A stretch of DNA of 31,742 nt from a virus. Shown in pieces: positions 1 through 6,819 of the stretch (positions are counted from its first letter, which is position 1; the number at the start of each line of letters is the position of its first letter). Position numbers and translations under genes: made by a program. The stretch is from the IMG/VR virus record IMGVR_UViG_3300025449_000031, positions 1 to 31,742 of that record. One strand, written 5' to 3'. The notes below the pieces were generated by a model. It ran no database searches. It was given only the letters and a program-made list of their open reading frames with translations, and was not told the DNA's origin.

Positions 1-821
1 GCATTAGCAACACCAAATACAGAACCAAATTGTGTTAATGTGGAATATGTTGCTGATGTATAAGCATTGACTGAGTTAGCCATTGCTCCAGCATAGTTAT
101 TAGCGGCACCAGTGGAGTTATTTACATAAACATAATCCATGGATCCGGCACCAATAGGTGAACCATTGACATAGATTGCAGAAGCATTAACAGTACCGGC
201 AACATCTAGTGTATATCCTGGGTCTGTTCTATTGACACCCATTCTGACATATGCGGTTCCACCAAGAGCATGGAAGAAATTGACGTTAGAAATAGTTGAA
301 CCGGTTCTGGCAAATACTCTATAGTTGTTTTGATAAGAATCAATAGACCAACTTGTATTACCACCAGTTGCTTGTAATTGAATCTCACCTCCTTCTTGGC
401 CACCATTAGGAGTAATATAAACATAAGAATTTGCGGTTATTGTTCCGGTTGTTGTTAGATCACCAGCAAAAGTTCCTGTGGCGTTTGCTAGTTTAGTATT
501 TGCCCAGTTATTTGCTGCCGATAGGTCGGCCGAGATTGTAATAATATCATTAATGATATCAGATGTGATACCAATATTATTACCAGCATTTATGGTAAGA
601 GTAGAAGTATTACTTAATGCGGTGATAAAAGAACCGTTGGCAATAACGGTGGAAAAACTTTTAAGATTTCCAGTAGCAACAAAACTTACAATCTGTCCTG
701 TTGTATTCTTGTAATAGAAACGACCATCAGCATAGTTAAGAGCAATCTCACCATTAGCAAGGTCTGAAGGTATATTTCCTGGTGTAGCAGAATATTTAAG
801 CTGGATTACTGTGTTGGACAT
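1..821 (-). CDS. Tail fibre protein, paralogue of the 514-aa fibre (3' part cut by window edge)
   Basis: The frame is open from ATG at 821 to the left edge, giving 273 visible codons, so the C-terminus is missing. The protein begins MSNTVIQLKYSATPGNIPSD and continues with GEIALNYADGRFYYKN. This is the same kind of N-terminal module that starts the 514-residue fibre nearby (MSNTLIQIKRS). Further on there is a fibre-type segment, VNRTDPGYTLDVAGTVNAS, then Asn/Ala/Tyr-rich sequence that looks like the start of the heptad region seen in its paralogues. The start codon overlaps the stop of the upstream coiled-coil gene (TAATG), and no clear Shine-Dalgarno is visible, so translation is probably coupled. 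Inference: a baseplate-attached receptor-binding fibre. The receptor and total length are unknown. Confidence 0.75.
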   Translation of the reverse strand, partial: MSNTVIQLKYSATPGNIPSDLANGEIALNYADGRFYYKNTTGQIVSFVATGNLKSFSTVIANGSFITALSNTSTLTINAGNNIGITSDIINDIITISADLSAANNWANTKLANATGTFAGDLTTTGTITANSYVYITPNGGQEGGEIQLQATGGNTSWSIDSYQNNYRVFARTGSTISNVNFFHALGGTAYVRMGVNRTDPGYTLDVAGTVNASAIYVNGSPIGAGSMDYVYVNNSTGAANNYAGAMANSVNAYTSATYSTLTQFGSVFGVAN

Positions 822-1333
822 TAAAAGTCGTCATTCTTCTCTTCTGTCACCGGCGCAACTTGTTTAGTATCAACAGGCTTTACTGGTTTCTTATCCTTAG
901 TATTTATGGCAGTTTTCACCGGAGGATTCTTTATATTTTCTATTTCTTTTTGTAGAGAAGAAATTTCTTTATCTTTTTCCAAAACCATCTTTTTCATTTC
1001 ATTGATTTGATTGACTGCGGTGTTCATATGATCCACTTGGGCCTTCATATTATTATATTCAGATTCCCATCTTGAAGCATCAACTCTTAATTTGTTTATT
1101 TGTTCATTATCAGATGCGATGGTTTTATCAAGGTCAATTTTGGTGTTACTATAATCGGAACGAGTAGATTGGAGTTCGTTTTGTAGGTTTTTAATGATTT
1201 CATCTCTTTCGATAATACCATCATTTGCCAGTTTGGTCTGCGTTTTAAGTTGCAGAACCAAACTGATGTATTCGTGAATCATTCCTATGGAATGGTCAAG
1301 ATATGTATTGATATATTTGCTTTGATCACTCAT
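821..1333 (-). CDS. Coiled-coil protein between two fibre genes (170 aa)
   Basis: I do not recognise a family. Residues about 25-135 are charged and rich in Leu, Ile, Glu, Lys, Asp and Asn, with a heptad-like pattern (for example EISSLQKEIENIK), so a long coiled coil is likely. The tail after about 135 is Lys/Pro/Val-rich, probably disordered, and ends in acidic EEKNDDF. No signal peptide or membrane segment is seen. An AGAGAA-type ribosome-binding site precedes ATG at 1333. The gene lies between two paralogous fibre genes and is coupled by TAATG to the downstream one, which suggests a role in fibre assembly or attachment, such as a chaperone or a short rod. That role is inferred from position only. 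Confidence 0.7.
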   Translation of the reverse strand: MSDQSKYINTYLDHSIGMIHEYISLVLQLKTQTKLANDGIIERDEIIKNLQNELQSTRSDYSNTKIDLDKTIASDNEQINKLRVDASRWESEYNNMKAQVDHMNTAVNQINEMKKMVLEKDKEISSLQKEIENIKNPPVKTAINTKDKKPVKPVDTKQVAPVTEEKNDDF

Positions 1334-1355
1334 AATATATTCTCTAAGTTAGATG

Positions 1356-2900
1356 TTAGAAAGTGCCTCCACTAAGCATGGAGAATGTAGGAATACCTGT
1401 AGAAGATGCGGTTAGAACCTGACCTTCAGTACCAGCTGCGGTGACCTGTAGTGCAGCATTACCACCTGATCCAAATACAACACCGTTTAGTGTGGCAGAA
1501 ACGATACCTGTACCACCGTATGCAACGTTGACGGTTGAACCATTCCATGTACCGGTTGTAATGGTACCGACACCAGTAATACCTGTATAGGAACCAGATA
1601 AACGACCAGATGGTAGAATACCTGAGGTAATGTTCGCAGCATTAGTAAATGTGGCAATAGCGTAAGCATTGGCATTGTTGGCATAACCAAAGGCACCGTT
1701 AGCAGTATCAAATCCTGCTTTAGCAACTGTATATGCAGCATTAACGGTAGCATATGCCGAATTAACCACAACATAGGATGCATTAGAAGAAGTATAAGCA
1801 GCATTGATAACACCAAATGCACTATTAACAGATGCGTATGTTAGGTTTGTTAAATTATAACCGGCATTTGCAGTAGTATATGCCGCGTTGATTACACCAA
1901 ATGCGGAGTTTACAGCATTGTAGGTTAGGTTTGTTAGACCAAAATTACCGTTTGAGTTATCATAAGCAGACTTGATCCATACAGTGGCATTAGCGCCACT
2001 TAGCCACAAATTACCCGTGATCAAATCGGCACGTAATACCGCAAGAGACATGTTATTACTATAAGGAACAAATGTATTATTCGCCGGCTCTTGGTCGTAT
2101 CCATTAAATAGATAATAGGTCTTATCCGTAGCATCTCTAACTAAACCAGTATGGACGTTAGCACCAGTGGTATTACCGTAGTTGGCAATGAAACCAATAT
2201 CCAGGAAATCGGTACCAGAATAGTTATTGGCAGCAAGATAGATTAAGGAGTCACCAACGACCAACTGGTTTGATGAAATGACAGTAGAGTTACCTAAGAA
2301 TGTAAGGTTACCTGTAACGGCAAGGTCACCTGTGATTGTCTGTACCGGTGAATTTAATTTAACAAATGTTGTATTGGCCCAAGTATTAGAAGCATTAGCC
2401 TGATTATATGCGGCATTTGCTACAGTATAACCAGCATTTAATGATGTGTAAGCACCGGTTAATCTAACGTTATCTGTATTAGACTGTGTAAATGCTGCGT
2501 TGACTACACCAAAGACAACATTCTGCTGAGATCCGAGAGTATTGGCAGAACCAAAGGCTGCATTAATGACAGCAAATGCGGAATTTGTAGATAGATAAGC
2601 ATTATTAGAAGTAGCATAAGCAGAATTTGCTACTGTATATGCTGCGTTATGTGAAACATATGCACCGGTTAATCTAACGTTATCGGTGTTGGACTGTGTA
2701 AATGCGGAATTAACAATTTGATAAATGTTATTCTGGATATCAAGATATACTTTACCGCCTACTGCGATTGTACCGGTACCGTCTGGAGTACCAATAAAAA
2801 ATGTATTAGATGCATAAGAGTATGCTAATTCAGCAACATTCAGTGATGGTGGCTGAGAAGTGGTTAATGATCGTTTGATCTGAATGAGTGTATTTGACAT
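1356..2900 (-). CDS. Tail fibre protein with Asn-heptad repeats (514 aa)
   Basis: The N-terminal module (MSNTLIQIKRS, then a VAELAYSYAS segment) matches that of the left-edge fibre and probably anchors it to the baseplate. Two heptad tracts with Asn at every seventh residue follow: about N57-N176 and N317-N408. Between them lies a folded segment (about 185-300) containing a DLAVTGNLTFLGN strand pattern. The C-terminus (about 425-514) carries the Gly-rich fibre motif GGTGIVSATLNGVVFGSGG followed by AGTEGQVLTASSTGIPTF, which is common in phage fibres. A GGAGGGG ribosome-binding site lies inside the 3' end of the preceding 81-aa gene. Inference: a trimeric receptor-binding fibre. The receptor cannot be read from the sequence. 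Confidence 0.8.
   Translation of the reverse strand: MSNTLIQIKRSLTTSQPPSLNVAELAYSYASNTFFIGTPDGTGTIAVGGKVYLDIQNNIYQIVNSAFTQSNTDNVRLTGAYVSHNAAYTVANSAYATSNNAYLSTNSAFAVINAAFGSANTLGSQQNVVFGVVNAAFTQSNTDNVRLTGAYTSLNAGYTVANAAYNQANASNTWANTTFVKLNSPVQTITGDLAVTGNLTFLGNSTVISSNQLVVGDSLIYLAANNYSGTDFLDIGFIANYGNTTGANVHTGLVRDATDKTYYLFNGYDQEPANNTFVPYSNNMSLAVLRADLITGNLWLSGANATVWIKSAYDNSNGNFGLTNLTYNAVNSAFGVINAAYTTANAGYNLTNLTYASVNSAFGVINAAYTSSNASYVVVNSAYATVNAAYTVAKAGFDTANGAFGYANNANAYAIATFTNAANITSGILPSGRLSGSYTGITGVGTITTGTWNGSTVNVAYGGTGIVSATLNGVVFGSGGNAALQVTAAGTEGQVLTASSTGIPTFSMLSGGTF
1659..1952 (-). repeat. Second Asn/aromatic heptad tract of the 514-aa fibre
   Basis: Residues N317 to about 414 repeat the unit N-x-x-[FY]-x-x-x every seven residues (21 bp). 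Only one canonical Asn is replaced (K394). The units include NSAFGVI, NAAYTTA and NLTYASV, also found in the neighbouring 1034-aa fibre. Confidence 0.85.
2355..2732 (-). repeat. First Asn/aromatic heptad tract of the 514-aa fibre
   Basis: Asn occurs every seventh residue from N57 through N176, with Thr substituting at 78 and 148 immediately after the NTDNVRL unit. NTDNVRL starts at residues 71 and 141, exactly 70 residues (ten heptads) apart. Confidence 0.85.
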
Positions 2901-2903
2901 TTA

Positions 2904-3149
2904 TTAAAATTCCCCTCCGTCTAGATGCGGCAGTGTTTCTACTATGAATCTATCACTTGCCTCATCATAAACGATTGTTTCCTCATCAGTCAAATGGGTG
3001 GCATCAACGTCTTTTAACTGTCTAAGAGTTTGCACTCCTCCGCCTCCTCCTGCTCCACCACCTGTATTTATACTAATTCGGTTTTTAGGTGCCGAAGTCA
3101 CTATAATCTTTTGACTAAGTGGTGTTCCGATTGTTATCTTGGATACCAT
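2904..3149 (-). CDS. Small Gly-rich fibre/baseplate accessory protein (81 aa)
   Basis: The N-terminal half is beta-like (KITIGTPLSQKIIVTSAPK). A glycine-rich linker follows at about residues 30-39, and then the segment LRQLKDVDATHLTDEETIVY followed by DEASDRFIVETLP. That last segment resembles the short 'L-x-D-V-D...L-x-D-x-x...VYD...W/F-V-x-E' module that recurs in phage tail fibres and often precedes their shafts. AAGGA precedes the ATG with good spacing. The gene lies between the 113-aa protein and the 514-aa fibre, 3 bp from the latter's start, so the products probably act together. Function is not established. It could be a connector between baseplate and fibre. Confidence 0.65.
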   Translation of the reverse strand: MVSKITIGTPLSQKIIVTSAPKNRISINTGGGAGGGGGVQTLRQLKDVDATHLTDEETIVYDEASDRFIVETLPHLDGGEF

Positions 3150-3158
3150 TTTGTTTCC

Positions 3159-3500
3159 TTAATATGTTATTTGTGGTGTAACAAAAATAATACCTTCAAT
3201 CAATCTAGAAGTTGCGTTAGCATTATTAGTGTCAATTACCTTCATATCAAAGAAATAAGTTCCTGCTGGTATATTCGCAGTATTACCAGCATCTAAAGAT
3301 ACAATTATTTGACCTGTATTTCCTTCCGGTACACATTTCAAAGTGGCTGTAGCATTTTGAGAAAGAAGTGACCTTCTCATTTTACTGGATACATTTAGTC
3401 CAGTTAAATCTTGTGGTGTATTGTTACTCTCATTATTTATTTGTATAGTGGTGTTAAAATCAGCACCTTGATCCATAAAGAGTTCTACGTATGAAGACAT
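3159..3500 (-). CDS. Small baseplate-upper/fibre accessory protein (113 aa)
   Basis: A single beta-rich domain starts MSSYVELFMDQGADFNTTIQ and contains SSKMRRSL and an extended strand segment NIPAGTYFFDMKVIDT, ending EGIIFVTPQITY. I recognise this architecture as a small protein common next to fibres in marine T4-like phages, loosely similar to the N-terminal fold of baseplate-upper proteins. The identification is from memory of sequence patterns and is moderate. AAGGT lies upstream of ATG at 3500. No transmembrane segment or catalytic motif is seen. Placed between the large fibre gene and the 81-aa gene, it is probably a virion component of the fibre base. Confidence 0.65.
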   Translation of the reverse strand: MSSYVELFMDQGADFNTTIQINNESNNTPQDLTGLNVSSKMRRSLLSQNATATLKCVPEGNTGQIIVSLDAGNTANIPAGTYFFDMKVIDTNNANATSRLIEGIIFVTPQITY

Positions 3501-3507
3501 TTAATTT

Positions 3508-6500
3508 TTACCTTATGTCTGGAAGCCATGAACCATACATATTAATTCCATCACAAACAAAAGTAATGATGTCATGAGCGCCAGGGCCGGTATTGGCTCC
3601 TATCCAAGATGTGGCACCGGCCCATTTATATCCACTACCAAAAGATAAAGTTCTACCACCGGTACCATCTTGATAAACGTGTAGAATATAAGTTCCAATT
3701 TTTATGTTTGTAGGATTTGCTAATGTTCTATTACCTCCAAGTGTAATAGTAGCAACCATTCCTTGTGAAACGTCCCATGAAATTGTTGCACCATCGGTTA
3801 ATGTTTGTGATGATGCGTTAGCATTATTATTAATTGTTCCTGAAAATGTTGATGTTCCTGTAAATGATGGACTTGCTTTAGGTGCGTAAGTTGATGCAGC
3901 TGATGATGTGGTTAAATAACTTCCTAATGTGGATGTTAAAGATGTTGATGTAACATAAGAACCTTGAATAAATGTATTTACGTTATTGGCAACAACACCG
4001 GCAGTGTTAGCTGCACCAAATGCCGCAACACCATTGGCAAGAGTATAATAAGAAGCAGAACCAATAATACCTTGTAAATATGTATTTGCTTGATCTGTAT
4101 AACCATTAGCACCAACTGACACACCGTTGGCCTTTGCAAACGCTGCCTGAGCATTAGCATATGTTGCAATGACCTGTGTGCTATTATTATCAGTAAAGCT
4201 CCAGAATCCAGTTGTTTCGTTCCAAAATATGGATGTATTAGGATATGTACCACGGGCAATAACCATTCCAGAATTTACTGATAATGGAGGTGATGTGCTA
4301 GGTAACTCGGCATTATGGATAATATTATTTGTACCAACTAACAATGTCTGTGTATTGACATAAGTGGTATTACCTGTTACGGTAAGATTGCCAGATATTG
4401 TTACGTTACCTGTGATTGTACCACCAGCAAGTTTTAAGAATGTTGCGTTAGTCCAAGTATTAGCAGCAGTTGTTAGAGCAATAGCATAGTTAGCATTACC
4501 TACCGCAACGTTTGATGCAGATGTAATACGACCGTATTGGTCAACTACAAATGTTGGAACAAAGTTATCATTAGCTGTATATGTTCCTGATGTAACACCA
4601 CTGTTAACCAAGTTTAGTGTTGGATTGGATGTACCATTGGTTACAAAAATCTGTCCAGATGTGCCGGTAACAGAAGTTACCGCAGATGTTAGATATGTAG
4701 CGGTAGCAACGGCAGTAACACGACCAAAAGCGTCGAGTGTGACTGATGCAATACCAGATGATCCCTGTTGTCCTGCACCAGCACCACCTGTAGCAAGGAA
4801 GACACCATTGACATTCGCTACGATACCGCTATTTGCCTGGACACCAAGATTGATAAAGTTATTTGTTGCGTTTGATGTGACAACTATACCGTTACTGTTA
4901 CCAATGGTAAGTGATGTGTTTATCGAGTTGGCAAAGAATGTATTACCACTTGCTATTATTGTGGCGAATGAGTTAGTAGCGGCCACGTTAGAAGCAGAAG
5001 TTATTCTACCAAATTGATCAATTACAAATGTTGGAATTTGTGAAAGACCACCGTATGACTGTGCAGTAACACCTGATGGATTCTGTGTAATCTGAATACC
5101 ACTGTTAGTGGCATTAGCAATCAGGACGATGTTATTGCTTGATGTAATGGTTATTGTATTAGCATTTGTTGTCGGTGTTAAAGATGTACCACCAACAGAA
5201 TGAGTAACATATGCTGTCTGAACCACACCATTTGCTTTAGCATAGACATTGTTAGCAACCACACCTGCTTGGTTGGCAGCACCAAATGCCGCACTACCAT
5301 TTGATATGGTATAGAAAGATGAATTACAATATGCGGTGGCATTAGCAATATCTGTATTAGAAGCAATAAACAACATGCTTGTGCTGTTACCATTAAACAT
5401 CCAGGCTGTGCCAGGTTCATTCCAGAATAGTTGAGCATTTGCTCTAGAACCACGATTAACAATAATAGCAGCATTACTGGTTGAAGAAGGAGGCAAATTA
5501 CTGGCCAAATTACTATACATAACAATTGAACCAGAACCGACAGAAAGTGATTGAACACCTTGTTGTGTCGTAACACCTGCTACTGTTAAGTTACCTGTAA
5601 TGTAAATATCACTTGAAATTGTTTGAACAATAGCAGGTGTGTTAGCAGGTGGTGCCAACTTAACAAATGTAACGTTGGCCCAAGCATTTGCCGAATTGGC
5701 GTAACCAAATGCTGCGTTAGCAACTGTGAATCCAGAGTTGGAAGATGTGTATGATGCATTGATAACACCAAATGCTGAGTTTACCGCAGTATATGTAGCA
5801 TTAGTTAAAGCAAATCCAGAGTTGGATGAAGTATATGCCGCGTTGATAACACCAAAGGCACTATTAACTGCGGTGTAGGTAAGATTGGTTAAACCAAAAT
5901 TTGAGTTTGTTACTGTAAAGGCAGAATTTGTTAATACATAAGCCGCATTTAAAGAAACATAAGCACCCGATAAACGGACGTTATCTGTATTGGATTGGGT
6001 AAATGCTGAGTTAACCACACCAAAGGCGGAATTAGTCACTACATAGTTGGCATTGGCCATAACATATGCACCAGTCAATCTAACGTTATCGGTATTAGAT
6101 TGAGTAAATGCAGCATTAACCACACCAAATGCTGAGTTGGTTACGGTCCAGTTTGCATTTATTGAAACATAAGCGGATGATAATCTAACGTTATCTGTAT
6201 TGGACTGTGTGAAAACTGAATTGGTAAGCACATAGTTAGCATTACCGGATGTATATGATGAGTTAACCACACCAAATGCTGAGTTGGTCACAACATAGTT
6301 AGAATTTGCCATATCATAAGCAGCATTTAAAACGGTAAATGCTGAGTTCAGTTTATCAAATGCTGCATTAGAAACAGCATAGTTAGCATTACCTGTAGTA
6401 TATGCAACGTTAAGCATATTCCATGCAGCATTAACAGTTCCAAATGCTGAGTTGGTTGTCACATAGTTGGTATTTGCCATGTTATAGCAGGCATTAACTG

Positions 6501-6612
6501 TAGTGAACTCTAAGTTCTGTGTGTCATTTAACTGATTGGCAAAAAGGATAACCTGGTTAGTTTTTGTGAACCAGGTACTAAATGTGTCTGTGAGGTTAAC
6601 GTTTGCAATCAT
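3508..6612 (-). CDS. Long tail fibre with 41-heptad Asn-repeat shaft (1034 aa)
   Basis: Residues 1-32 form a short head. Residues 33-319 are an uninterrupted heptad array with Asn at position 1 and an aromatic residue at position 4. A duplicated module follows: copy 1 at about 336-457 and copy 2 at about 738-878, each with a NLTV strand, LFWNE or IFWNE, and an AAFGAAN tail. Between them are repeated fibre motifs PTFVIDQFGRITSASNVA (528-544 region) and PTFVVDQYGRITSASNVA (686-703 region). The C-terminus (about 930-1034; TISWDVSQGMVATITLGGNR, YGSWLPDIR) is a fibre tip domain I recognise from phage adhesins. The ATG lies 2 bp after the preceding stop, with AAGGA about 13 nt upstream. Inference: the main receptor-binding fibre, probably trimeric. 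There is no enzymatic motif. Confidence 0.82.
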   Translation of the reverse strand: MIANVNLTDTFSTWFTKTNQVILFANQLNDTQNLEFTTVNACYNMANTNYVTTNSAFGTVNAAWNMLNVAYTTGNANYAVSNAAFDKLNSAFTVLNAAYDMANSNYVVTNSAFGVVNSSYTSGNANYVLTNSVFTQSNTDNVRLSSAYVSINANWTVTNSAFGVVNAAFTQSNTDNVRLTGAYVMANANYVVTNSAFGVVNSAFTQSNTDNVRLSGAYVSLNAAYVLTNSAFTVTNSNFGLTNLTYTAVNSAFGVINAAYTSSNSGFALTNATYTAVNSAFGVINASYTSSNSGFTVANAAFGYANSANAWANVTFVKLAPPANTPAIVQTISSDIYITGNLTVAGVTTQQGVQSLSVGSGSIVMYSNLASNLPPSSTSNAAIIVNRGSRANAQLFWNEPGTAWMFNGNSTSMLFIASNTDIANATAYCNSSFYTISNGSAAFGAANQAGVVANNVYAKANGVVQTAYVTHSVGGTSLTPTTNANTITITSSNNIVLIANATNSGIQITQNPSGVTAQSYGGLSQIPTFVIDQFGRITSASNVAATNSFATIIASGNTFFANSINTSLTIGNSNGIVVTSNATNNFINLGVQANSGIVANVNGVFLATGGAGAGQQGSSGIASVTLDAFGRVTAVATATYLTSAVTSVTGTSGQIFVTNGTSNPTLNLVNSGVTSGTYTANDNFVPTFVVDQYGRITSASNVAVGNANYAIALTTAANTWTNATFLKLAGGTITGNVTISGNLTVTGNTTYVNTQTLLVGTNNIIHNAELPSTSPPLSVNSGMVIARGTYPNTSIFWNETTGFWSFTDNNSTQVIATYANAQAAFAKANGVSVGANGYTDQANTYLQGIIGSASYYTLANGVAAFGAANTAGVVANNVNTFIQGSYVTSTSLTSTLGSYLTTSSAASTYAPKASPSFTGTSTFSGTINNNANASSQTLTDGATISWDVSQGMVATITLGGNRTLANPTNIKIGTYILHVYQDGTGGRTLSFGSGYKWAGATSWIGANTGPGAHDIITFVCDGINMYGSWLPDIR
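5656..6516 (-). repeat. 41 consecutive Asn/aromatic heptads in the long fibre
   Basis: Asn recurs at residues 33, 40, 47 and so on to 313 with no insertion or deletion. The only exceptions are S145, T180 and S215, each immediately after an NTDNVRL unit. Position 4 is usually Phe or Tyr (Trp at 64). NTDNVRL starts at residues 138, 173 and 208, giving a 35-residue (105-bp) superperiod. At DNA level the tract is an imperfect 21-bp periodic repeat. Confidence 0.9.
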
Positions 6613-6613
6613 G

Positions 6614-6811
6614 TTACTTTATTAATCCTTTTAGCAAATCTTTGATTTCCTGAATGTCTTTTTTGAGTTCTGTTACTTCTTCTCTCAAAACAGCAGTTTC
6701 TCTGGCTTTTTCCATTCTTATTTTATAAGCCATAAGAGCATCATTATCTTTATTTATTAGAACTCCCTCACGCTCTTTATAAACACCAGGTATTTCAGTT
6801 CTTTGAGACAT
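6614..6811 (-). CDS. Small coiled-coil protein (65 aa)
   Basis: I do not recognise a characterised function. The N-terminal half (GVYKEREGVLINKDNDALMA) is followed by a helical segment, about residues 34-65, with a Leu/Ile heptad pattern (LREEVTELKKDIQEIKDLLK) that predicts a coiled coil. An AAGGTGA ribosome-binding site lies 4 nt before ATG at 6811. Similar tiny proteins with a 'GVxxNKDxDALxAYK' start occur beside baseplate genes of marine T4-like phages. The gene sits between the DUF4815 protein and the long fibre, so an oligomerising adaptor or assembly helper is plausible but unproven. Confidence 0.7.
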   Translation of the reverse strand: MSQRTEIPGVYKEREGVLINKDNDALMAYKIRMEKARETAVLREEVTELKKDIQEIKDLLKGLIK

Positions 6812-6819
6812 ATTTCACC

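Noticed and set aside
3065-3072. TATAAATA on the minus strand inside the 81-aa gene
   Set aside because: It is intragenic, about 165 bp from the next start, and encodes ordinary residues (SINT). A chance match in AT-rich DNA cannot be excluded.
4625-5017. Plus-strand open frame of 130 codons opposite the long fibre
   Set aside because: Composition follows the antisense of an Asn/Thr/Val-rich repeat gene. It has no plausible neighbours or ribosome-binding site, and the minus-strand fibre has clear fibre motifs.
5656-6516. CRISPR-like array (21-bp periodic repeats)
   Set aside because: The repeats are imperfect, in frame, without unique spacers, and fully explained by the protein heptads.
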